A stretch of 41,642 nucleotides of DNA, taken from the IMG/VR virus record IMGVR_UViG_3300027971_002711, positions 1 to 41,642 of that record; one strand, written 5' to 3'. A program made the position numbers and the translations under genes. Origin of the DNA: a virus. The notes under the pieces are model-generated. The model searched no databases. It was not told the DNA's origin and worked only from the letters and a program-made list of their open reading frames with translations. Positions 6,785 through 14,658 of this stretch are shown in pieces; within the stretch, counting starts at the first letter, position 1, and each line of letters begins with the position of its first letter.

Positions 6785-8412
6785 GATATATAATCTTAAT
6801 ACTTTTATTTATATCAAATTTTTCTTACGCTCAAAACTTTTCATATGCTGGGCGTGTATATGGTATTAATAATGTAGGTGTTCCTGATGTAAAGATTCAA
6901 TTATGGAAACGCGTAACTCCTACACTAACTGGGTTTACATCTCAAACAAATTATAATAATCATTCATATTATAGATCTACAGGGACTGCAGTATGGACTA
7001 CAGCACGAACAAGTTGTGAATCAATGGGAGGCCATTTAGTAACAATGTCTAATGCTGCAGAAAATACATTTGTATATAATACTTGGCCTTCAGGATGGAT
7101 TGGATATTATCAAGATAAGACAGGAGCATTTTATTCTGAACCATATGGCGGGTGGAGATGGACTCAACCTTATCCTATAACAAATCAAAAAGCAGATTAT
7201 GATGTCGCGTCATATACATCCGGAAATACATTAGTGGATATAAAGGGTTCAATTAATGCTACTCTTTACAATACGCCCGTCTATACAAGTACTGCAGGTA
7301 GTTATTTAACCTTTAACGGAACTAATCAATATGCTATAACAAATAACTTAGCATCTAAAGTACCTGGTAAAACTACTACATTATTGGCTTGGATATATCC
7401 AACCGGAAATGGAGTTATTATAACTGAATTAGGATCTGGAAGTACTTCATCAGGATGGCATGACTCTCAAATAGAAATTACGGGTGGTAATACTTTAAGA
7501 GTTGCTATTTGGAATATGTCTGGGAATTTATCTACATCAATAACTCTTAATGCTTGGCACTTAGTAGGATTTACTTATGACGGAACAACATTGACAGGAT
7601 ATAAAGATGGTGTTAGTTTTGGAACATCTACAGTAAGTAGACAAGATCCTATATCTAATGGAAATGGATTATATTACGGTATCGGATTAACAGAAACAAC
7701 AAATTTAGGATCAGGTGCCTATGGCTCGTTTAGATTAGCCGACTTTCAAGTTTATTCGGCAGCAATGTCAGCAGATGAAATAGATCAAGCATATGTATCT
7801 AGTTCGTGGAGATTTGGAATATATCCTTATTCTAATTGGAATGGTGGTGAGCCAAACAATTCTGGTAGTGAAGATTATACACAATTTGTTAGTGGAGGTA
7901 AATGGAATGATTTAAATAATAACAGTGCATATCAATACGTATTGGAATTTGATTATATAATAACGACAGGACCTTGGACATTAGATACGACAGTAAAAAC
8001 AAATTCAGTAGGAGATTATTCATTTTTAAGAGCATCTAATCCATCTATAGAATGGAAAATAGTGCTTGATACTTTATCTATTAGTCCGCCCGAAAAAATA
8101 AATGCTGTAGATAATAACGGTCTTATATTATCTAAACGATCAATATTAGGTAAAGATTATTTTAGATATGATTTAAATATAGATGGAATATTTTCTATAT
8201 CAGACTTATATCTTCAATTGCAAAAGAAAAATAGCGCATCATGGTTAATGTCTGCATATAAGATAATAACTCAAACAGAAAATGCCACTCTTCAAACAAC
8301 TACATCAGATTTACGATTATCTATACTAGGAAGTCAAAATTATTCTTTAAATCCGTTAGTTAATGGAGGGGTTACTAATATTTATATAATAAGAACAGGA
8401 TATGAAAATTAA
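6781..8412 (+). CDS. Secreted C-type lectin interrupted by a LamG domain, with dockerin-like end, 543 aa
   Basis: The signal peptide ends S-Y-A-Q (about residue 18). A carboxypeptidase-regulatory-like strand set (YAGRVYGINNVGVPDVKIQL) follows. A C-type lectin fold begins near 62 (ARTSCESMGGHLVTMSNAAE, WIGYYQ, WRWT) but is broken at about 135-343 by a LamG/concanavalin-type domain (YLTFNGTNQYA, LLAWIYPTG, WHLVGFTYDG, ADFQVYSAAMSADEI). The lectin resumes with NWNGGEPNN and KWNDLNN, the EPN and WND sugar-binding motifs. The usual disulfide cysteines are mostly absent. The C-terminus has a dockerin-like DLNIDGIFSISDLY like that of the 1761 protein. It probably binds glycans at the cell surface. 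It overlaps the previous gene by 4 nt. Confidence 0.8.
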   Translation: MRYIILILLFISNFSYAQNFSYAGRVYGINNVGVPDVKIQLWKRVTPTLTGFTSQTNYNNHSYYRSTGTAVWTTARTSCESMGGHLVTMSNAAENTFVYNTWPSGWIGYYQDKTGAFYSEPYGGWRWTQPYPITNQKADYDVASYTSGNTLVDIKGSINATLYNTPVYTSTAGSYLTFNGTNQYAITNNLASKVPGKTTTLLAWIYPTGNGVIITELGSGSTSSGWHDSQIEITGGNTLRVAIWNMSGNLSTSITLNAWHLVGFTYDGTTLTGYKDGVSFGTSTVSRQDPISNGNGLYYGIGLTETTNLGSGAYGSFRLADFQVYSAAMSADEIDQAYVSSSWRFGIYPYSNWNGGEPNNSGSEDYTQFVSGGKWNDLNNNSAYQYVLEFDYIITTGPWTLDTTVKTNSVGDYSFLRASNPSIEWKIVLDTLSISPPEKINAVDNNGLILSKRSILGKDYFRYDLNIDGIFSISDLYLQLQKKNSASWLMSAYKIITQTENATLQTTTSDLRLSILGSQNYSLNPLVNGGVTNIYIIRTGYEN

Positions 8413-8854
8413 ATTATTATTTTTGATATTAGCATTGCCGCTATTATCTTTAGGACAATGTATGTATGTAGATTCCGTATACAATAAAACAGGATTCGAC
8501 GCTATTGAAAATAGAAGTATTCAATTTGGCGTTAAGCAACTAACAGAAGAAATTTTACAAGATAATGGATATGACATTTGTAAAGAAGGAAATCCGGTAT
8601 TCGTAGAAATGGTTTATATGGGTCTTCCAGAAAATACCTTTAGAATAGCAGGATTTGCTTTACAAAACAAAATAACTGAAATTAAAGTTAAAGTTATTAT
8701 AGCAGGTCGTATTAAAGAAGGTACAGGTGTATATAAAACATCAGTTAATGCAATGATGCTAGAAATACAAGAAAATATTCCTTTTAAGCAAAGTGTTCTA
8801 TCAAATGCAATTAAATTAGCATTAATAGATGCTTTAAAGCCTACTTCTTTTTAA
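8402..8854 (+). CDS. Small secreted protein, 150 aa
   Basis: A Sec signal (MKIKLLFLILALPLLSLGQ) leads into a 130-residue alpha/beta domain: helix FGVKQLTEEILQDNGYDI, strands VFVEMVYMGLP and EIKVKVIIAGRI, and a closing helix LSNAIKLALIDAL. That helix-strand-strand-helix order is faintly like the CsgG-type protein four genes upstream, so it may be a truncated relative or periplasmic partner. Two Cys (C20, C60) may pair. It overlaps the lectin gene by 11 nt and ends 14 nt inside the convergent minus-strand gene. Not recognised as a named family. Confidence 0.65.
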   Translation: MKIKLLFLILALPLLSLGQCMYVDSVYNKTGFDAIENRSIQFGVKQLTEEILQDNGYDICKEGNPVFVEMVYMGLPENTFRIAGFALQNKITEIKVKVIIAGRIKEGTGVYKTSVNAMMLEIQENIPFKQSVLSNAIKLALIDALKPTSF

Positions 8855-9239
8855 TTAAGATTTTCGAGAAGAATAATTCGAAGCTTAAGCTAAAAGCCGA
8901 ATGTAACACTAATAAATTACCTGCTATATTAACAAATATAGATTCTGTTACTATAATTGGATTATAGAATATAATAGCTAACGTAAATGCGGTAATCATA
9001 AGCATTTTAGCCAAGTGCCATGCATCTGTTAAAAATACTAAGAATGTCTTAGAACCAAAGAACTTAGGCCCTAAATTTGGATTGTTATCCTTATACTTAT
9101 TCACCCAAGATTCTTGAGGGTTGAAAAACTCTTGTAATTTAGTATATTTACTAAAAATCGATGTTTTATATCTAAAAGAAAGAACGTCCATCGTGGCATT
9201 TAATGCCCCTGCTAAAAATAATAAAAATAATGTTATCAT
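8841..9239 (-). CDS. Integral membrane protein, 132 aa (minus strand)
   Basis: This is the only convincing minus-strand gene. Hydrophobic segments are visible at about 1-17 (MITLFLLFLAGALNATM), 66-92 (FLVFLTDAWHLAKMLMITAF) and 95-125, with a charged loop rich in Lys/Asn and aromatic residues (KLQEFFNPQESWVNKYKDNN). The conserved-looking P-x-x-S-W-x-N-K-Y motif and basic tail support a real gene. It converges on the 8854 gene with a 14-nt overlap and diverges from the nuclease gene at 9288. Function unknown. Confidence 0.75.
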   Translation of the reverse strand: MITLFLLFLAGALNATMDVLSFRYKTSIFSKYTKLQEFFNPQESWVNKYKDNNPNLGPKFFGSKTFLVFLTDAWHLAKMLMITAFTLAIIFYNPIIVTESIFVNIAGNLLVLHSAFSLSFELFFSKILIKKK

Positions 9240-9287
9240 ATCTATAAATATCTTAGGAAATATGAAATTAATTCTTTATAATTAAGA

Positions 9288-10259
9288 ATGACAATAATAA
9301 GTAAGATTTTAAAGACGACAGAATCATTGAATGTAAATGATACGACAAAAAAGAAAATATCTTTCAGTCAATATTCCAAATGGGCCAATTGCCCCAGAAG
9401 TTGGAAACTTTCATATATAGATAAAATAAAAATATCAAGACCCTCTATATCATTAGTATTTGGAACTTCTTTCCACGAAACTCTACAGCATTTTTTATCA
9501 GTATTGTATAACGATTCCGTAAAGAAAGCAAATCAAATTAATCTTCATGATATGCTGAAAGAGCAAATGATGAATAACTATGCAGTAGATTTAGCAAATA
9601 ATAATAATGTTCATTTTGCTACTAAAGCTCAATTATTAGAACATTGGAATGATGGCTGCGAAATATTAGATTATATAGTTAAACATAGAGTAGAATACTT
9701 TTCAACTAAGGGAATGGAATTAGTAGGTATTGAATTACCATTATTAGTCCAAGCTTCAGATAAAAATGAAAATGTATCATATCTTGGATATTTAGATTTA
9801 GTAATGTATGATAAAGATTTAGATAAGATTATTATATATGATATTAAAACATCTACAAAAGGATGGACAGATAAAGAAAAGAAAGATAAAGTTAAAACGT
9901 CCCAAGTAATCCTATATAAAAAATACTTCTCTAAACTATTAGATTTCCCAGAAGATAAAATTAAAGTTGTATTTTGGATAGTAAGACGTAAGCTATGGGA
10001 GAATCCTGATAATCCTTATATCAAAACAAAACGAATTCAAGAATTCATACCTACCGCAGGAACTAAGACAGTTAAAGATGTTGGGAGATCCATAGATACT
10101 TTTATATCAGAATGCTTTAATGACGATGGAAGTTATAATACCGAAGCACAATATCCTGCTATTTCTGGAGTAGAGTCAATTAATTGTAAGTGGTGTGACT
10201 TTAAATCTCATGAAGGATGTCAATTGAGTGAACGTAAAACAACAAACTTATTTAAATAA
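9288..10259 (+). CDS. PD-(D/E)XK nuclease superfamily protein (RecB/Cas4-like), 323 aa
   Basis: Motifs appear in the order of the RecB-like nuclease family (PF12705 type): an N-terminal S-x-x-x-x-W-x-x-C-P-R helix (Ser28-Arg37), F-G-T-x-x-H with His63, G-Y-L-D with Asp170, Y-D-I-K-T with Asp185 and Lys187, then Q-V-I-L-Y (Gln206, Tyr210). A C-terminal CKWCDFKSHEGC (with the earlier Cys35) could hold an Fe-S cluster as in Cas4 and AddB. It would cut or resect DNA. In phages such proteins serve recombination, replication or host DNA breakdown. No CRISPR array or other Cas gene is nearby, so a Cas4 role is not implied. Confidence 0.9.
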   Translation: MTIISKILKTTESLNVNDTTKKKISFSQYSKWANCPRSWKLSYIDKIKISRPSISLVFGTSFHETLQHFLSVLYNDSVKKANQINLHDMLKEQMMNNYAVDLANNNNVHFATKAQLLEHWNDGCEILDYIVKHRVEYFSTKGMELVGIELPLLVQASDKNENVSYLGYLDLVMYDKDLDKIIIYDIKTSTKGWTDKEKKDKVKTSQVILYKKYFSKLLDFPEDKIKVVFWIVRRKLWENPDNPYIKTKRIQEFIPTAGTKTVKDVGRSIDTFISECFNDDGSYNTEAQYPAISGVESINCKWCDFKSHEGCQLSERKTTNLFK

Positions 10260-10260
10260 A

Positions 10261-10293
10261 GGTTGTTACTTTAAATAGTTTTTTATATATTAA
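10261..10293 (+). promoter_or_regulatory. Candidate promoter (GGTTGTTA plus TATATTAA)
   Basis: GGTTGTTA (10261-10268) lies about 17 nt before TATATTAA (10286-10293), with ATG at 10298. This repeats the box order seen at 76-105 and 39845-39878, with GGTT 36-44 nt before the start codon in each case. The leader would be very short or absent, so the A/T box might alternatively serve translation initiation. Confidence 0.4.
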
Positions 10294-10297
10294 TGAT

Positions 10298-10735
10298 ATG
10301 ATAGAGAAGCCTAAAATTTTAAAAATAGGAATTGCTGGAGATATAATTTATGAAAATGCAAGAAAAATTAAAGAAACGTTATTTCAGTTAAAGAACAGCC
10401 TTAAAGGACAAGAATTTATAGTATATTCATTAGGAAGTATACATGGAGCAGATAAATACATTAAAAAATATTGCTTAGAGCTTAATATTACTTATAAAGA
10501 ATTTACTCCATTATTTCTTCCAGTAACATTATATTCAGTATTTCCGCCAGAGATGCATAATCAAAAATGGCATCCAGCAATAGCAGATAGGCACATAAGA
10601 AACTTCTTGAAATCCTGCAAAAAATTTATTATATTTATTAATAAGGATGAAGTATCAAGTAAGTTTAATATGAAGTTAATTAAGGCTCAAACTACAAAAC
10701 TAAAATCACCAATAGTATTTATTAATGAAGGTTAA
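10298..10735 (+). CDS. SLOG/Rossmann-like protein, 145 aa
   Basis: The protein opens with a strand-loop (ILKIGIAGD), then a helix, a second strand (EFIVYSLGSIHGADKYIKKY) with the G-x-x-x-G-A-D pattern of DUF2493/SLOG proteins, I-T-Y-K-E-F-T-P, an R-x-x-R-N helix (RHIRNFLKSC) and the strand KKFIIFINK. SLOG domains bind nucleotides or nucleotide-derived ligands; DprA and lysine decarboxylase-like relatives are examples. The catalytic role here is not visible. It sits directly after the nuclease gene, which may point to DNA metabolism. Confidence 0.6.
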   Translation: MIEKPKILKIGIAGDIIYENARKIKETLFQLKNSLKGQEFIVYSLGSIHGADKYIKKYCLELNITYKEFTPLFLPVTLYSVFPPEMHNQKWHPAIADRHIRNFLKSCKKFIIFINKDEVSSKFNMKLIKAQTTKLKSPIVFINEG

Positions 10736-10741
10736 AAAAAG

Positions 10742-10770
10742 AACCGGTTTTAAATACTAGGACGATAATT
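10742..10770 (+). promoter_or_regulatory. AACCGGTT palindrome with A/T box before the glycan island
   Basis: The palindrome AACCGGTT (10742-10749) lies in the 49-nt gap between 10735 and 10785 and is followed by TTAAATACTAGGACGATAAT and then ATTATATAAAATAAG before the ATG. The CCGGTTTTA string resembles the CGGTTGTTTA box at 76 and 39845. It is the only gap at the head of the glycosyltransferase run and is the natural place for its promoter or an operator. The evidence is position plus motif likeness. Confidence 0.35.
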
Positions 10771-10784
10771 ATATAAAATAAGTT

Positions 10785-12188
10785 ATGACAAACACCAAGA
10801 AAACAAAAATCCTCTTCTTGTGCGACGATCCTAGATTCAGTTCAGGTATTGCCACGATGGCCAGAGAAATTATTTTAGGTACCTGCCACGTATTTGATTA
10901 CGTTGTCGTAGGAGGCGCCTTAACCCACCCTGAAGAAGGACAAATTATTGATCTTTCAGAATCTATTAAAACAGATACGGGTAAGATTGCAAATGTAAAA
11001 TTATATCCAGTATCAGGATATGGAACACCAGATTTAGTAAGACATTTAATTACTGCAGAAAATCCTGATTGCATTCTTCATTTTACCGATCCTAGATATT
11101 GGATATGGTTATATAATATGGAAAATGAAATCCGTCAGCGCATTCCTATTACGTATTTAAATATTTGGGATTGTCCACCACCACCAATGTATAATAAACC
11201 ATATTATCAATCATGTGATTTATTAATGAATATATCTAAACAAACTTATGGTATTGTTCATAAAGTATTAGATGGTTGCAATTATGAAGATTGGCAAATT
11301 ACCTATGTTCCGCACGGTATAAACGAATCTCATTTCTTTCCAATATCAAAAGACTCGGAAGGGTATAAAAGCGTCTTAGACTTAAGGAAATCATTCTTAA
11401 CGGGCAAGAAAAACAAAGATGTTATTCCTGAATTCGTATTTTTATATAATTCAAGAAACATAAGAAGAAAACAAACAGCGGATATTATATTAGCATATAA
11501 AACATTCTGTGATAAGTTACCTAAAGAGAAAGCGTCTAAATGTGTATTAGTTCTTCATACTCAACCAATAGATGAAAATGGAACTAACTTAATTGAAGTT
11601 AAAGATGTTCTTTGCCCTGATTATAATGTTAGCTTTACAAACAGAGCCTTTAATGTTCATGAAATGAATACTTTATATAATGCATCTGACGTATTAATAA
11701 ATATTTCAAGTAATGAAGGATGGGGATTATCAGCAACAGAAGCTATGATGTCAGGTATATGTACTATTGTTAATATGACAGGTGGTCTTCAGGATCAAGT
11801 TGGATTAATGAAAGATGATGGTACTTTATTAACAGCAGATGATTATAAAGAAAAGGATTGGCACTCAAATCACGATGGAAGATATACTAAATGGGGCAAT
11901 TGGTCAAAACCAATCATTCCAAGCAATCGTTCTATTCAAGGCTCTGTACCTACTCCTTATATCTTTGATGATAGAGTTAAGTTTGAAGACGTAGCTGAGG
12001 CTATGCTTGAATGGTATAATACTCCAGAAGAAACTAGAATACAATATGGAATAGAAGCTCGTCAATACTTAATAGATAATAAAATGAGCGCAATAGGTAT
12101 GTGTGATAATGTTATTACAGATATTACTTCTTGCTTAGAAAATTTCGAACCTAAAGAAAGATTTACATTAACTAAATTAACCAAATAA
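10785..12188 (+). CDS. GT-B glycosyltransferase, GT4-like, 467 aa
   Basis: The N-terminal Rossmann half starts ILFLCDDPRFSSGIATMARE, with a flexible glycine loop for the acceptor. The linker strand VPHGIN leads into the C-terminal half with YNSRNIRRKQ, the nucleotide-sugar contacting motif N-x-R-x-x-x-R-K-Q, and the end motif S-S-N-E-G-W-G-L-S-A-T-E-A-M-M (about residues 308-322), whose two Glu form the E-x7-E signature of GT4 enzymes. It should move a sugar from an activated donor with retention. Length is normal. First gene of the glycan island; donor and acceptor not predictable. Confidence 0.9.
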   Translation: MTNTKKTKILFLCDDPRFSSGIATMAREIILGTCHVFDYVVVGGALTHPEEGQIIDLSESIKTDTGKIANVKLYPVSGYGTPDLVRHLITAENPDCILHFTDPRYWIWLYNMENEIRQRIPITYLNIWDCPPPPMYNKPYYQSCDLLMNISKQTYGIVHKVLDGCNYEDWQITYVPHGINESHFFPISKDSEGYKSVLDLRKSFLTGKKNKDVIPEFVFLYNSRNIRRKQTADIILAYKTFCDKLPKEKASKCVLVLHTQPIDENGTNLIEVKDVLCPDYNVSFTNRAFNVHEMNTLYNASDVLINISSNEGWGLSATEAMMSGICTIVNMTGGLQDQVGLMKDDGTLLTADDYKEKDWHSNHDGRYTKWGNWSKPIIPSNRSIQGSVPTPYIFDDRVKFEDVAEAMLEWYNTPEETRIQYGIEARQYLIDNKMSAIGMCDNVITDITSCLENFEPKERFTLTKLTK

Positions 12189-12200
12189 ATAAAAATAAAT

Positions 12201-12548
12201 ATGTTTCACAGAATCATTAATTGGATTACGAATCCATTCAAAAAAGAAGAAGAAAAAATCACATTACCAAATGTAGCACCTTTATCAAAAGAAGTAAAAA
12301 ATAAACTTATATCTGATTTAATTGAGGTAGCAAAGGAGTTTAAAGAAAAGAAAGAAGTAGAGTTAGATACATTACCTTTAACAAGAGTATCAAATGAAAC
12401 TAAAGAAAAGATTGCTACTTTAGTAAAAGAAGATTTTAAATCAAAGAATACTTTAAACGTTGAGCACCAAGTAGTAATTACAGAATCTGCTCCTAAAAAG
12501 AAAAAGCGTTATTACAAAAAGAAAAAAGCAACGGATTCATCTAAATAA
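12201..12548 (+). CDS. Lysine-rich hypothetical protein, 115 aa
   Basis: The N-terminus MFHRIINWITNPFKKEEE could form a short amphipathic membrane-contacting helix. The centre is a charged helix (KNKLISDLIEVAKEFKEKKE) and a second one with similar 'LTRVSNETKEKIATLVKE' spacing to the first (LSKEVKNKLISDLIEVAKE), so it may be an internal duplication. The tail KKKKRYYKKKKATDSSK is strongly basic and could bind nucleic acid or lipid. It lies between two glycosyltransferase genes with 12- and 14-nt gaps. No family known. Confidence 0.65.
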   Translation: MFHRIINWITNPFKKEEEKITLPNVAPLSKEVKNKLISDLIEVAKEFKEKKEVELDTLPLTRVSNETKEKIATLVKEDFKSKNTLNVEHQVVITESAPKKKKRYYKKKKATDSSK

Positions 12549-12562
12549 TCTATAAATTAGTT

Positions 12563-13897
12563 ATGACATCAAATAAAAAGACTATAGTTCTCCAGGCCCC
12601 GGTAAATACAGCATCGGGGTATGGAGCCAGAAGTAGGGATATTGCGAAAGCATTAATAGAGAATGAAAGCTATGATGTTACAATTATTCCTACTAGATGG
12701 GGTGATACACCTCAAAATTTCTTGAATGATAAAGATCCTTTGCATCAAGAAATACTTAAGAGATTTGCAACTCCTAATCAACAAATACCTCAACCTGATA
12801 CCTTTATTCAGATTACAGTTCCTAATGAATTTCAAAAAGTCGGGACGCGCAAATCTATTGGTATTACAGCAGGTATGGAAACTACATTAGTAGATGCGGC
12901 CTGGATAGAAGGAAATAATCGTATGGATATGGTTCTTTGTTCTTCAAAGCATTCAGTAGAAGTAATGAAATCTAGTAAGTATGATAAAATGGATCAGAAC
13001 ACTAAACAAAAGGTTGGAGAATTAATTTCTGAGAAGGAGATTGATATTTTATTTGAAGGAATAGATTTTAATATCTATAAGAAGATAGAAATCATTAATC
13101 CTAATGTAAATGCTTTTATTTCACAAATACCAGAAACATTCTGCTTTTTAGTTGTTGGGCATTGGCTTCAAGGACAAATGTGGGAAGACAGAAAAAATAT
13201 GGGAGGTACTATATATACTTTCTTAAATGCTTTTAAAGGTAAGAAGAATGTACCTGCATTGATACTTAAAATTAGTTGTGGCTCATATTCTGAAATAGAT
13301 CGTCAAGAAATTCAAAAGCGCGTTAATCAAATTAAAAAGATGTTTGATGATGAAGGAATAAGAATACCTAATATTTACTTATTACATGGTGATTTAACGG
13401 ACGAAGAAATGAATTCATTATATAATCATCCAAAGGTAAAAGCTATGGTGTCTATGACTAAAGGAGAAGGATTTGGAAGACCGTTAGCAGAATTTGCAGT
13501 TACAGGAAAACCAATTATCGTTTCTCAATATTCAGGTCATATGGATTTTCTTCCTAATGAGATGGTTATGTATGTTCCAGGTGAAATGAGACCAGTTCAT
13601 GCGTCAGCTGTAATTCCTAATTTAATATTAGCACAATCGCAATGGTTTATGCCTAATCCAGCAATCGTTGAAAGATATTTAAATGATACCTTTGAAAATT
13701 ATAAAGTAAAATTAGAATCATCTCGTAAGCTAACTAAATACTTAAAAGATAATTTTTCTTTTGATAAGATGAAAGAAATACTTTATAATTATATCGATGC
13801 TCCTGTTAAGGTAATAGCACCGAAACCACAAATGCAACAATTGAAGTTACCTCAAATCAAAAAAATTGAGCTACCCAAATTAAAGAAAATAGACTAA
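12563..13897 (+). CDS. GT-B glycosyltransferase, GT4-like, 444 aa
   Basis: It starts with VLQAPVNTASGYGARSRDIA, a GT-B N-terminal acceptor loop, and has LFEGIDFNIY at the domain linker. Nucleotide-binding strands VVGHWLQGQMWEDRKN and a C-terminal T-K-G-E-G-F-G-R-P-L-A-E-F-A motif (about residues 298-311) carry the E-x7-E pair of retaining GT4 enzymes. The last 35 residues add Pro/Lys/Leu repeats (QLKLPQIKKIELPKLKKI), an unusual tail that may tether the enzyme or a partner. It is a paralogue by layout of the 10785 enzyme but differs widely in sequence. Confidence 0.88.
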   Translation: MTSNKKTIVLQAPVNTASGYGARSRDIAKALIENESYDVTIIPTRWGDTPQNFLNDKDPLHQEILKRFATPNQQIPQPDTFIQITVPNEFQKVGTRKSIGITAGMETTLVDAAWIEGNNRMDMVLCSSKHSVEVMKSSKYDKMDQNTKQKVGELISEKEIDILFEGIDFNIYKKIEIINPNVNAFISQIPETFCFLVVGHWLQGQMWEDRKNMGGTIYTFLNAFKGKKNVPALILKISCGSYSEIDRQEIQKRVNQIKKMFDDEGIRIPNIYLLHGDLTDEEMNSLYNHPKVKAMVSMTKGEGFGRPLAEFAVTGKPIIVSQYSGHMDFLPNEMVMYVPGEMRPVHASAVIPNLILAQSQWFMPNPAIVERYLNDTFENYKVKLESSRKLTKYLKDNFSFDKMKEILYNYIDAPVKVIAPKPQMQQLKLPQIKKIELPKLKKID

Positions 13898-13898
13898 T

Positions 13899-14402
13899 AT
13901 GATAAAACCAAACTTAACAGAAACCATTCCTTGCCCTTGCAAAAATGGCGGTAATGCATTTAAAGATTCATTCGATAAAATCGAAGTTTCTTTATGCAGC
14001 ACTTGCGGATTAATGACTACTTCTCAGTATCAAGAAGATTCAGAACAAGTATTAAAGATTAAAGAATTATGTCCTCCCGAAATAATGCTTATAAGTATAT
14101 TAGATGATAATAACTTTAGATGGTTTCCATCGGTAATACCTTATTCAAAGAAAGGTGTTATTTATGCAGAGCCTAAAGGTAAGAATCAATTTAATTGGTA
14201 TGTAGCTCCAGTAGTTAAAGTAGCGGAAGCAGAAGGTTATTTATATATTAATCCTGCTACCAATACTCCTTATGAAAGACGTATTGCGCAAGAGCAAGCT
14301 ATTATATTTGATAAGAATGAATTTATTAAAGCATTGGAGTTATCAGAAATAGACGAAGCTAAGGAATTATTGAACCGAATTAAACAAATATTTAATAATT
14401 AA
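13899..14402 (+). CDS. Zinc-ribbon-like hypothetical protein, 167 aa
   Basis: Cys12, Cys14, Cys33 and Cys36 (PCPCKNG and LCSTCGLM) suggest a small metal-binding knuckle at the N-terminus. The rest is mixed alpha/beta with two proline-rich stretches (LCPPEIML, FRWFPSVIPYSKKG) and ends in a helical hairpin (FIKALELSEIDEAKELLNRI). It begins 1 nt after the glycosyltransferase stop codon. Similar-looking small proteins occur in large phages, but I cannot name a family or function. Confidence 0.7.
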   Translation: MIKPNLTETIPCPCKNGGNAFKDSFDKIEVSLCSTCGLMTTSQYQEDSEQVLKIKELCPPEIMLISILDDNNFRWFPSVIPYSKKGVIYAEPKGKNQFNWYVAPVVKVAEAEGYLYINPATNTPYERRIAQEQAIIFDKNEFIKALELSEIDEAKELLNRIKQIFNN

Positions 14403-14406
14403 TATT

Positions 14407-14658
14407 ATGAACGAATCACAATTTATACAATGGCTTAAGGGCTATTTAGATGGAAGAAAAGTATCTGCAGGAGAAAATGCCTTATCTTTTGAGTTAGCTA
14501 CGATCAAGCATAATTTAAGTATGGTATATACAGATCCTAACCCTAAATATAATATTGAGTCTAGAGATACGAGTGGGTATAAGATCTATGGTGATGGTAT
14601 TGATGGTCGAACAACAAACTCATCTAATACAGTAAATAAAACAATACTAAAAGGGTAA
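14407..14658 (+). CDS. Hypothetical protein, 83 aa
   Basis: The N-terminal half is a helix pair with F-I-Q-W-L-K-G-Y-L-D-G and a later KHNLSMVY, a pattern seen in many small phage proteins of unknown role. The C-terminal half is Gly/Asn/Thr/Ser-rich and probably disordered (YGDGIDGRTTNSSNT). The last base of its TAA is the first base of the next ATG (TAATG), so the following tagged phosphoesterase is probably translationally coupled to it. Confidence 0.7.
   Translation: MNESQFIQWLKGYLDGRKVSAGENALSFELATIKHNLSMVYTDPNPKYNIESRDTSGYKIYGDGIDGRTTNSSNTVNKTILKG

Noticed and set aside
6781-8412. Diversity-generating retroelement acting on the C-type lectin
   Set aside because: Phage C-type lectins can be DGR targets, but no reverse transcriptase or template repeat is visible in the window.
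8838-8880. Terminator between the convergent genes near 8854
   Set aside because: There is a short T run (CTTCTTTTT) but no convincing stem ahead of it.
9288-10259. Cas4 of a CRISPR system
   Set aside because: No CRISPR array, Cas1 or Cas2 occurs here; RecB-like nucleases are common in phages.
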